Source: Microcyclospora pomicola
Taxonomy: Eukaryota; Ascomycota; Dothideomycetes; Capnodiales
Reading direction: 5' to 3'
DNA length: 64,000 nucleotides
Assembly: GCA_002786065.1 (NCBI GenBank)
Contig: NHNY01000003.1
Coordinates: forward strand, 310,001-374,000
The position numbers were made by a program, and so were the translations under genes. The notes below the pieces were generated by a model. It saw only the letters and a list, made by a program, of their open reading frames with translations, was not told where the DNA came from and did no database searches. Of this stretch, positions 24,224 through 34,700 are shown one piece after another; position 1 is the stretch's first letter, and every line of letters begins with the position of its first letter.

Positions 24224-25085
24224 GATCCTCTGCTGGCCCTGGCGGCTAATGCTGATATAGTAAAACATCTCCCTCGTCTCTTCGCTCCGTCCAAGATCGA
24301 GAGTAAGCAATGAGAAGTCGTGCAAGCTAAAACCCCGTTGGTGGTTGTCGTATATACCATACAAAAACTTCGCAGGCCACAGCAACATAAGTAAACTCAC
24401 AGTAATGCAACCATAACTCAACTCTTCGACCTGAAATCACCATGCTCGGACCGTTATTCACAGTTTCCCAGCACGAGCAGAAGTGAAGTTCACCATCACG
24501 AGGCCCCCTTTGTCACTGCCCGTTTCCCTGTCCGCGATCCTCACCACGAGCAGTCGCGCCCTGGACGAACCACACATAGCCTGACACAAACCTTCCTGTC
24601 ACCAGGTTACGAATACCAGCGTCGCGGTCGCACACGCAGCGGTACAGCCGTGGTGCACATGTGTGTCTTCCGTGGCGAGGCTCGTGGAACGTGAACGTCA
24701 AGCCGTGCTCGTGCTCCGGTCACTAAGCAAAGCCCGGGAACGGAAGTCTAGGGCGCTCATGGAGTCAAGTTCAGTTAGGCTTTTCGGTAAACAGACGCCT
24801 TGTTCTAGTCATAGAAAACAAGGACGACAACTGCGAGTTATGCACGAGGCGCAAGAGTCAGTGCGTGAAGAACTTCTCTCGCTTGTGAACTGACACCTAT
24901 AGTCACGTGCTGGGTCTGGACGTGGGATTGCTCGAAGGTACTTCTGCCTGAGACGACACTTAGGCGGCGTTTTGGGCTAAAGAGCGTTGGTTCGATGTGT
25001 ATACGGAATACTCATACAGCAGCGGACCCGTTACAATCGTGCATATGGGCGAGAGTCAGACTTACGCGCACTCGCACCGCCTAGC
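24224..25085. other. Intergenic: BTB promoter and STRAP-like gene 3' flank
   Basis: An 862-base gap between two leftward genes. The left side should carry the BTB gene promoter and the right side the 3' UTR of the WD40 gene. Short open frames inside it have no recognisable feature. Confidence 0.5.
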
Positions 25086-26167
25086 TCATCGCCAAAGCCC
25101 ATAAGCACCAGCCGTAAACTTCCAGAGCTTGACCGTCCCGTCCTCACTACCCGTAGCATACATCTTGCCATCCGGGCTGAACGCGGTCGTCCATACCGGA
25201 CCGTGGTGGCCCCTGCCCGTCTCCAACTCCTGCTCACTGTCATAATCCCAAACATGCACCCACGTGTCGCCAGGAGAGCCGGTGACGAACCTTCTCGCCT
25301 CGCCGTTCAGCGCAACTGATGCGACCTCGCGATTTGTTGCGATGTGTTTGATGAGCTGCCCAGGCCGGGAGTTGTCGAAGAAATAGATGTTTTTCCCTGC
25401 CGCTACCGTGACGGTACCTTCGGAGCTGGAGGGCGAGAGCGAGCCGTTGAGTTCGCAGGAGAGAGGAACAGAGTCGATAGTGTGAGATGCAATCGAGGTA
25501 CGGGTGCGAAGATCCCACCAGCGGATTTGTTTGTCATCTGCCGCTGTGGTCATAATGTTGGGGTCGCGTGACCAGATGATGCTTTTGATAGCGCCTTGAT
25601 GCTGCCCTTCCCCTATCTCATAGCACAGCGTATCCGTCGTGGTCGATGTTGCGCGCGTGAGGTCGAAGATGCGTAGCTTCTTCTCCATTCCACCAGAGGC
25701 CATCATTGATGGTCTGCTGGCGGAAGGGGGAAAGGCAACCGCGCGGACAATGTGGTTGTGCTGCAGTGTGCATAGTGCTTCGCCGGTAAACGTATCCCAC
25801 ACTTTTGCGCTGAAGTCTGCGCTTCCTGTGGCTGCCAATGTTGCATCGTCGGACAAGCGTGCGCTCCACACTGCGCCTTTGTGCCCGATGAAGGTGCCTA
25901 TCCAATCACCGGTAAGACCATCACGGAGCATGGGGTTGTTGTCTTTACAAGCAGAAATGATATAGTATTGCGAGGCGGAAGAAGCGGTAGGTAGGAGAGC
26001 CGAGAAGGAGATGTGCGTGATCGGTCGAGAATGGCCGTGACAGGTCAGTGGGACAATTTTGGTGGTTGCTGTATGCCATCATCAGTAACACTCGGTGTCG
26101 AGAGTAGGATGTGCCACTCACCAGAAGCCACTCCTGTCTCGTCCTGGCGTTTAAAGGCGAAATCCAT
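25086..26167 (-). CDS. WD40 protein, STRAP/Unrip type
   Basis: Homologue of serine/threonine kinase receptor-associated protein (Unrip), a WD40 adaptor of the SMN and translation-related complexes in animals; its role in filamentous fungi is not established. Two exons, 26167-26122 and 26068-25086, flank a 53-base intron (GTGAGT...ACAG) and encode 342 aa, close to the usual 320-350. The start MDFAFKRQDETG is followed across the splice junction by KIVPLTCHGHSRPITHISFS, the diagnostic first blade. About seven WD repeats fill the protein (for example GSADFSAKVWDTFTGE, RWWDLRT and TGSEDGTVKLWK near the C-terminus), ending in AYGLWR. The 5' exon is supported by the frame and by the conserved junction. 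It is divergent from nudE across 872 bases. Confidence 0.9.
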
Positions 26168-27039
26168 TATGAAAAGCGTTTTGTGTGGGGATCAATTGTG
26201 GCTGTTGGCGGTCGTAGTTCGTTACGTCGTAAGTCGTTAAAGCAATAGCACACCCACCACCTCTAGTCCCCCAATCGAATGCGACGGAAGGATGTGAAGT
26301 TGTGAGAAAAGTAAAATACAGATGTTTAGACGGAGGCAGGTGATGTTGGAGGGGGAGGGGCCATATGAGAAATGAAGAGCGGAGCGGCTGGCAACGGGAA
26401 TCTGCGTGTGTCAATCTTGCAATGCACCGGACAGGAGAAGAGCGGTGGAATGATAGAGGAAGACTGGGAAGAAAGGAGGTCGATATCTGGAATGCATTAC
26501 CAATAGTCAGGCTTTTACCTCGCCGTCCTGAGTCCTGGAAATTGGATGCAAGAGAAAGACTGGATGCGACGTCTTCCAGCGTGTAGCTGGTGAGCACGTG
26601 AACCCGACCAATCTCCGGCGTCGAGGCGCGTTTTGGCTTTAAGCATTACAGATTAGGTCCCGCCGCTGGCCCGCCCTTGGAAACCCGCCATCAACACAAA
26701 CATCCACCGCCACTTCTCCACAACTACTACGACGACGACAACCCCTGCCGGATCCGGATACACGACCACAGCGACGACTACGACGAACACGACGACCGAC
26801 ACGACCGCCGCGACCACGACCACGACGAATCGCCACACGAACGAGCACCTCCCTGGAAGAAAGCGCCTGCGACTCCCTGGAAACCTTAAATACGGACCCC
26901 GGCAGCTGTATCAAAGAGGAGCAAGACGAAGAGATACACGTTGCTCGCGCTGTCAACGCAATAGCCCCTCGTTATTTTCAATCCAGGCTTCGCCGTAAGA
27001 GCTATGCGCCGTTAGCAGCGTCTCACAGACTCCAAAGCC
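26168..27039. promoter_or_regulatory. Divergent promoter region, STRAP-like gene / nudE
   Basis: An 872-base gap between start codons facing away from each other. Its right third (about 26700-26840) is a low-complexity tract of ACGAC/CACGAC units, listed separately, which would lie in the nudE 5' leader or proximal promoter. Confidence 0.5.
26706..26835. repeat. Degenerate ACGACC/CGACGA low-complexity tract upstream of nudE
   Basis: About 130 bases made mostly of ACGAC, CACGAC and CGACGA units with strong A/C over T/G bias on the + strand. It is open in one frame (His/Asp/Arg-rich) but has no ATG there, so it is not a protein gene. It probably lies in the 5' leader of nudE. Confidence 0.6.
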
Positions 27040-28851
27040 ATGTCATCCTCACCCTTGCGCTCCGGCGCATCCTTGGGGGAGGAGCTTGACTACTACAAGA
27101 AGCAATATGAACAGCTCGAAACCGATCTGGCGGATTTCCAAGCCTCCAGCAAAGAACTTGAAGAGCAGCTGGAGCGAGATATTGAATCGGCCGAGAAGAA
27201 CGAGCGCAAACTGAAAGAGGAGGTTGAAAAGCTGAAGTTCGAAGTGGAGGAATGGAAGACCAAGCACAAGCAGGCTAAGACTGAGGCCAACAGTGCTCAG
27301 AACGCGCTGCAGAAAGAGATCACAACTATGCGCGAGACGAACAGAACACTGACCATGAAGTTGAGGGATATTGAGGTTATGAATGACGACTTCGAGCGAC
27401 AAGCAAGGAACACCGAATCGAGTTTAGAAGATCTCGAGAGCAAATACAATGTCGCGATCGAGAGGAGCGTATTGTTGGACACCGAGGTAAAGAGTGGAGA
27501 ACAAGAGCGGGAATCGTTGAGAGTGGAGACACAGCGGCTACGGGATGAGCTAGGTGATCTGAAAGTAGAGAGCGAGATCACGATCGAAAAGCTGCGACTC
27601 GCCGACGAGACGATTGAGCGACTACGATCACGAAAGCCAAGTCCGTTGGCAGTGGAAACACTACGAGCCAGAAGTCCAGGCAGTGAAGCAAGCGGAGTAA
27701 CATCGTATTCGCCGACTGCATCAACACCACCTCCAAGATCAGACACAATGTCTGAAGCACCAACTCCGCCGTCTCCGCCATTGTCGGATACCCCGATGCA
27801 CCTCAAAGCAGACCCAAAGACACCCTCACAGGCTCGGAATAAGCCAAACCCGCAGTCCGCTACACCGCGACCGTCACACTACGTTCCCAGGTCTGGGACC
27901 GTGTCGCGACATGCTCGTGGTCCTTCTACGGCATCGAGCAAGAGCGCGGCAACATCAGATGCGAAGGCGATGCAACCACCATCGTCAAGATCGCGGCCCC
28001 TCTCACGGCCTAGCATATCGCATGAAGCGACCCCTAGATCCGAGTCCCTACTCCAAATTAAGGGTCTGCGTAGTCGCATGGCTAAGATCGAAGAGCGAGT
28101 CCATTCAGCGCGATCCAAGCTGCCCGCACCTAAAGATACCACTCCTCGGGGCTCGCCACGGACCATCACGCGCTCTCCACGGAATGCCGACAACATTCCG
28201 TCGTCCATTACAGTACGACGAACAAGCAAACGTCCCAGCAGCGCAATCCCATCTCAGTCCCAGCATGATAGCGCTGCAGACGAGTCGTCTGCATCCGAGG
28301 CCTATCCCTCCTCGCGGAGAGAGAGCCTTGCCAAGCGACTATCATACAGCAGCGCCATCCCCATGATCCCGCGCCCAGCCTCAACAACAGGATCACGACA
28401 CTCCATGAGCAGCAACGGCGTGCTCGACCGTCCAGCCTCAGCCCTCGATCGACGACCACCCAGTCGCAGCTCGCTCGCCCGGCCGCCGAGCCGCTCTGAC
28501 GTCGAGTCCAAAATGGCCCGGCCGCCCAGCCGATCCTCCGCCCTCCCACGCACAAGTCTAGGCGGTACCAATGCCACACCATCAAGAAGCCTCCATCGCC
28601 CCTCTGCGAGCATTAGTGAGCTCCGCAGGCTCGCCTCGGATGACACGGCTTCCTCGGGAGATAACCTCTCTCCCAAGAAAGCCAGCTCAGGCCATGTACG
28701 GCGGCAAAGCGGCCGCATCAGCTTCGGCTACGGAGGTTCGCACAGCATCGACGAGGAAGGCGGCGCAGGCGAGATGCGGCCGCCGAGCAGGATCATGAAT
28801 GGAAGCCAAGGCAGGAGACGGCAGATGAGTGATGTCGGCGAGACGTATTGA
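27040..28851 (+). CDS. nudE: Nuclear distribution protein NudE (Ndel1 homologue)
   Basis: Coiled-coil adaptor that links Lis1 (NudF) to cytoplasmic dynein and controls nuclear migration along hyphae. The 603-aa single-exon protein starts with a short Ser/Gly segment and EELDYYKKQYEQLETDLADF, the signature of the family. An uninterrupted coiled coil covers about residues 12-200 and contains the Lis1-binding region. The rest (about 205-603) is a Ser/Pro/Arg-rich disordered tail with many SP/TP and RPPSR motifs, likely phosphorylation targets. The length matches NudE of filamentous ascomycetes (about 590 aa). The start is the first ATG. No intron or damage is seen. The Ser/Arg/Pro-rich tail reads coherently over the whole exon, which supports the frame. 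Confidence 0.9.
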   Translation: MSSSPLRSGASLGEELDYYKKQYEQLETDLADFQASSKELEEQLERDIESAEKNERKLKEEVEKLKFEVEEWKTKHKQAKTEANSAQNALQKEITTMRETNRTLTMKLRDIEVMNDDFERQARNTESSLEDLESKYNVAIERSVLLDTEVKSGEQERESLRVETQRLRDELGDLKVESEITIEKLRLADETIERLRSRKPSPLAVETLRARSPGSEASGVTSYSPTASTPPPRSDTMSEAPTPPSPPLSDTPMHLKADPKTPSQARNKPNPQSATPRPSHYVPRSGTVSRHARGPSTASSKSAATSDAKAMQPPSSRSRPLSRPSISHEATPRSESLLQIKGLRSRMAKIEERVHSARSKLPAPKDTTPRGSPRTITRSPRNADNIPSSITVRRTSKRPSSAIPSQSQHDSAADESSASEAYPSSRRESLAKRLSYSSAIPMIPRPASTTGSRHSMSSNGVLDRPASALDRRPPSRSSLARPPSRSDVESKMARPPSRSSALPRTSLGGTNATPSRSLHRPSASISELRRLASDDTASSGDNLSPKKASSGHVRRQSGRISFGYGGSHSIDEEGGAGEMRPPSRIMNGSQGRRRQMSDVGETY

Positions 28852-31779
28852 GCGGAAACACCTCGACGTCTGGGGGGCAGTAATAAGTGTCACGTAGCGA
28901 GCAAAACGTTTTTTGGCCGAGAAAGTCGATTATAGATATACCCTTTCGAGCCGCTGTATCTTCGCTTGTATGATCGAAGTGACTTGCATGTAGATACCTT
29001 ATACATGTAGGGTGGCAAGAGAAAATGACATGATGTTGTATGTGGCTGAATTGCTAAGGTACCTACCTTACTTTGACCTCCAGGACTTGCTCATTTGTGA
29101 TTTCATGAATGTTCCATATATGCCTTCATCCTCGAGGTGCCTACCTTGACCGCAGCAGAGATGGAAAACGTGCATATCGACCGTCTGCTAGTCACGAGGT
29201 TGGTAAGGACGGCGAGTATACATAAGGCACCTTACCTCTACTACCTTACCTGCGCGTCGATGCTTCTTCAATCCTCTGCGTAAACATGTACCAGTGCGGA
29301 CAGTATATTTGCTCGACATCTTCGTGGTCATGGATGTATCACTGCAGGTCTGCAGGTTTGCACAGTCGCCTTGACTCCACTGCTGCCTTTCCAATCTCGA
29401 TACCTAGGTAACTACCTTAAAGTGTATTTGTACTCGCCTGCGCTTCACCATTGCGTCTTCGTTCCGGCGCGAGAGATGTACGACAAGCCATCTGATAATA
29501 GCAAGCGACGCTGTTTCTACGAATATGCGATGTAGTCAAGTACCGTGGTCTTCACAGTATGCTGCAAGCGGGTATTGTTGCGCAGTCATGGTGGCACGAC
29601 GGGATCCGAATACGAAGCGAGAAGCATATTGCTATCTTGGGAGGTAATCCGTACTTATTGCTCGGGATGCGCGGTTATATATCCCATTTACGGGTGCACG
29701 GCAGGATCTTCGGACCATGAGATCAGGACGATCGTCCGTCGATACGAGAAGCAGAAGCAGAATCGCAAAGAACATCGGTGGAAGTATGGTTCCTCACCAG
29801 ATGCTGGAAGGAGTCGCGGGAGAGGACAGCTGAGGTTCCTGATGGGAACCCGGAAAGGGAAGATCCGGAGGCTTCATCAGTCGTCGGCGGACTGCTTTGC
29901 TACCTACATTCCCGATCCATCGAGAGCGAGCAGGGCGTACTGTAGGCCTCCTGTTTCGTCCGAGGACGAGCGATGGACACGGCGGGGGGATGGATGCCCG
30001 AAGCAGGACGATGGAGACCCCTGACGGGCGCCCTGTAGTATTGTGCAGCGCGAGAAGGAAGGGAGACGAGGAAACGTGTATGTGTGCACGGAAAGGAGAT
30101 GATCGGGAGAGAAATGCGCCTCTTGCGTTTGATGGCACTTGCTGTTCTTGTATCATGACTTCACCATCGATGAAACGATCCGACCGTTTCGAAGTCGATG
30201 ATTATTTATTGCTGTAGGGACTTAGAGGAATTGCCGGATCAGTAGTCAGTCGCCGGCCGTGCTTGCAAGTGCCGCGAAAAAGGAGGTCCGGCTCCCCAAC
30301 GACTACAGACTATAGTCCAGCTTATCGCTTGACGAGCTGAGGGAGATCTGAAGAGCGATGGCGCATGGCGTCGGGACGGTCGTCAACGGCCGATCGTCAT
30401 GTTAATCATGATGAACGTTGGTTGCTAAATTGTGAAGCGCATGGATCTGTAACGTAGATTCGAAGATTGTTGTCCAGCCCGCTAACCACAAGGGGCGTCA
30501 GATGTGAAAATAGCAAGGGACACGCGAGCAGGCAGGGCTGAAAGCTATTCTTACCGGAGCTGAGATGCTCCGGGAGATCCAAAGCGGGTCGCTTGGTAAC
30601 GATTGGGGAAATGATGGCGGACGCTAGGCATGAGCGTGCCTTGTAGACAGGTTGCTTCGTGGGTCAAAAGGAGCAATCGAAGGGATCATGATCGATGAGA
30701 GGAGCAGGGGGGGAATGATGATGCTGGTGGTGAGTACTCCGTAGGTGGAGGGGATCAACCCCAGGATGCTCTCCAACGCCTTGATGCCATGTAGGAGGAA
30801 CAAAGCTACATTGTTGCGTGGTTGAGAGCATGAGGTGGGAGTACGTTGAGCTGGCCAACAGGTCGGAAGAAGGTATTTCATGCCCCTAGCAGTCTGAGGT
30901 TGTGGACGGAGGGTGCTGGTGGGGGGTTGAAATAATGAATGGTGTTGTTGGGAAGCCGAACGCCATGACGCCGGCCAAGCCGGGTCGCCAGTACGGGTGA
31001 TGGAGATAAATGTGCATCTATAAGAACGTCCATCATGAACAGCCAACGCAGAGAATGAGGATGAGGAATCAGCACGGTGAACCACATGAACCTTATTGCT
31101 GGATGGTAGTTCGTGCATGTGTCATCCAGCATCGCGCACCCGATCAGTGGGCGGTGCTTCGGGGTCGGAAATAGAAGTGCGCAATAGACAGACCCTGATT
31201 CGTGTTGACTACAGGTTGGGATTTGGCAGTTGGGAGGCCCAAGAAGCTCTCGAGATGATTTGTCCGCCGGCCGTCAATGGTCCATCTGCCCGTTGACCGT
31301 CCACATATTGCGATCTGGTCTCCCTGACATTCCTCTTCCACCATCTTCTCCACTTCCTACTCCTCCTCATTCTTCCATCCCCTCCATCGTCCTCCGCATT
31401 GGTTGTCGGGCGTTGGTGCTGCACTTCGGCGTATTAATTACTATACATAACTCGCCGTCCGGCCCTAACGACGAACACGGCTTCAATCGCTTACCCACCG
31501 ACCGCACTTTCAGTCCACAATTGACTGTGCAATCGCTCGATTCTCCATTCCAACACCTCAGCTCGAAGCGAGATCATCTCCGCAACGATCGACACCCTAA
31601 CTTGTCATCGATCCGCCAAAGAATCCACCCCTCGAACTTCTCCTCTTCTAGTGCCACCCGGCGGAATCGAGCTGAGATTCCCGAATCGTCAGCCCTTAAA
31701 AGTCACGATCTGACCACCATCATCCTCCGACCCCCCTTCTCTCCCACTTCGACATCGCATTGTGGGCGGCTCTACAATC
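28852..31779. promoter_or_regulatory. 2.9-kb intergenic: nudE 3' flank and ACC1 promoter/leader
   Basis: No gene is recognised; frames such as 29545-30024 (+) and 30624-31118 (-) lack domains. The left part (about 29050-29430) is studded with AGGTACCT, CTACCTTAC and CACCTTACC words, listed as a separate feature. The right part (about 31310-31775) is pyrimidine-rich (many CTCC and TTCTCC runs), typical of the 5' leader of a strongly expressed fungal gene, and ends in TACAATCATGG at the ACC1 start. A 217-codon open frame (31230-31883) crosses this leader but begins at TTG and overlaps ACC1 out of frame, so I do not call it. Confidence 0.5.
29055..29425. repeat. Cluster of AGGTA/TACCT words
   Basis: At least seven occurrences of TACCT or its complement within 370 bases: AAGGTACCTACCTTAC near 29057, GTGCCTACCTTGACC near 29140, CACCTTACCTCTACTACCTTACC near 29230 and GATACCTAGGTAACTACCTTA near 29400. 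Similar words recur in other gaps of the window (about 20940-21060, 42630-42830, 49848). They look like a dispersed motif rather than one tandem array. Confidence 0.5.
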
Positions 31780-34700
31780 ATGGCGGACGCGTCGAGCGCA
31801 AAGCAACTGAATGGTGTGAACGGGCACACGCTCAGCTATGCCTCACAATTCAATCTCCCCTCGCATTTCATCGGCGGAAATGAGCTCTCCCGAGCCCCAC
31901 CGAGCAAGGTGAAGGACTTTGTGGCATTCCACGATGGTCACACCGTCATTACAAATGTAGGCAAACGTGTGATTCCATCCTGGCCTGGCAGCCATGGTTC
32001 AGTCGTCGAAAGATGATCGAGAGGCGGCGAAAGTAGCGGTGATGCTGACCACGTGGATGTGTACAGGTTCTCATCGCAAACAACGGTATCGCCGCCGTCA
32101 AAGAGATCCGATCGGTGCGAAAATGGGCCTACGAGACGTTCGGCGACGAGCGGGCCATTCAGTTCACCGTCATGGCCACGCCGGAAGATCTTGCCGCCAA
32201 CGCAGACTACATCCGTATGGCGGATCAATATGTGGAAGTGCCTGGTGGCACCAACAACAACAACTACGCCAACGTCGAGCTGATCGTGGATGTTGCCGAG
32301 CGTATGAACGTGCAAGCAGTATGGGCAGGATGGTAAGTTGGAAGAGATGAACCAGGCGACATCGGAGGGACTTGGTCGCTGACAGAAATCAATCAGGGGA
32401 CACGCATCCGAGAACCCGAAACTCCCAGAATCCCTTGCAGCGTCACCCAAGAAGATCATCTTCATCGGTCCCCCAGGCTCCGCCATGCGATCTCTCGGTG
32501 ACAAGATTTCCTCCACGATCGTCGCACAGCACGCCAAAGTCCCTTGCATACCATGGTCAGGAACGGGCGTGGACACAGTCAAGGTCGGCGAAGATGGCAT
32601 TGTGACGGTCGAGGACGACATCTACGCGAAAGGCTGTGTCAACTCTGTACAAGAGGGTTTGGAGGCGGCACGAAAGATCGGCTTCCCCGTCATGGTGAAG
32701 GCTTCAGAAGGTGGAGGAGGAAAGGGTATTCGCAAGGTCGACGATGAGTCGAACTTCGAGGCTCTCTACAAGGCAGCGGCGAGTGAAATCCCCGGCTCGC
32801 CAATCTTCATCATGAAGCTGGCCGGCAACGCGAGACATTTGGAAGTCCAGTTGCTCGCGGATCAGTACGGTAACAACATTTCGCTGTTCGGCCGTGATTG
32901 TTCCGTCCAGCGAAGACACCAAAAGATCATCGAGGAAGCGCCTGTCACGATTGCTGGCCAGAAGGTCTTCCAGCAAATGGAGAAGGCTGCGGTCTCGCTT
33001 GGAAGACTTGTTGGCTACGTCTCGGCTGGTACAGTCGAATACCTCTACTCGCACGCTGATGACAAGTTCTACTTCTTGGAGCTGAACCCACGTCTTCAAG
33101 TCGAGCATCCTACTACTGAGATGGTGTCGGGTGTGAACTTGCCCGCCGCACAACTCCAGGTCGCTATGGGTCTGCCTCTTCACCGCATCCGTGACATTCG
33201 CTTGCTCTACGGTGCTGACCCGCACACCACCTCAACCATTGATTTCAACTTCGAAAAGGAAGGCAGTGCGCTCCAGCAGCGTCGTCCGATGCCCAAGGGC
33301 CACTGCACAGCCTGTCGTATCACCTCCGAAGACCCTGGCGAGGGCTTCAAGCCATCGTCCGGAACGATGCATGAGCTCAACTTCCGATCCAGTTCCAACG
33401 TTTGGGGTTATTTCTCCGTTGGCGCCGCTTCTTCCATCCACAACTTCTCCGATTCACAATTCGGTCACATTTTCGCGTATGGCGAGAGCAGACAGGCATC
33501 ACGAAAGCACATGGTCGTTGCGCTGAAAGAGTTGAGCATTCGTGGTGACTTCAGGACAACGGTTGAATATCTCATCAAGCTGTTGGAAACTCCAGCTTTC
33601 GAGGAGAACACCATCACCACTGGCTGGCTGGACGAGCTGATCAGCAAAAAACTGACTGCCGAGCGCCCCGATCCTGTCGTGGCGATCATCTCCGGTGCCG
33701 TCACCAAAGCCCACATTGCAAGTGACATCTGCATGACCGAGTACAGGACTGGCCTTGAGAAGGGTCAGACTCCCAGCAAGGAGATTCTCAAGACTGTGTT
33801 TGCCGTGGACTTCATCTACGAGGGTATGAAGTACAAGTTCACCGCCACTCGATCAAGTATGGATAGCTACACCCTCTTCATCAACGGCAGCAAGGCCTTG
33901 GTGGGCATCCGGCCACTTTCCGACGGAGGTCTCTTGATCCTTGTTGGTGGTCGCTCGCATAACGTGTACTGGAAAGAGGAGGTCGGTGCCATCCGCATGA
34001 GCGTGGATGGTAAGACCTGCTTGCTCGAGCAGGAGAACGACCCGACTCAACTGCGCACACCTTCACCTGGTAAGCTAGTCAAGTACACCATCGAGAACGG
34101 CGAACACGTCAAGAAGGGACAAGCATTCGCCGAGGTTGAGGTCATGAAGATGTACATGCCGCTACTCGCACAGGAAGACGGTCTCGTCAACCTCATCAAG
34201 CAGCCTGGCGCTACGCTCGAAGCTGGTGACATTCTGGGTATACTCGCTCTGGACGACCCAAGCAAGGTCAAGTCGGCTCAGCCATTCTTGGGCAAGCTGC
34301 CTGACCTTGGAAACCCAATCATCCTGGGTAACAAGCCGCCGCAGCGATTTGCGTACCTGTTCAATGTGCTTCAGTACATCCTGCAGGGTTACGACAACCA
34401 GGTCATCATGAGCCAGACTCTCAACGAGCTCATCGCTGTCCTGCGCGATCCGGAGCTGCCATACGGCGAGTGGACCTCTCAAGCATCTGCACTTCATTCT
34501 CGTATGCCTGCGAAGCTCGACGCCGCTTTTGAGCAGATTGTGGACCGTGCACACAGCCGACAAGCTGAGTTCCCAGCCAAGCAGCTTCAAAAGGCCTTTG
34601 AGCGTTTCCTTGTCGAGACTGTCTCGCCGGGCGACGCAGATCTGCTTCGGGCGGGTCTGGCTCCTCTCCTTGAGATCATGACCAAGTACTCTGAGGGCTT

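Noticed and set aside
26677-26889. A 70-codon His/Asp/Arg-rich open frame upstream of nudE.
   Set aside because: It starts at TTG without any ATG and is simply the translation of a low-complexity ACGAC tract.
31230-31883. A 217-codon open frame crossing the ACC1 leader and first exon.
   Set aside because: It begins at TTG, overlaps ACC1 in another frame and shows no domain; it reflects the pyrimidine-rich leader.
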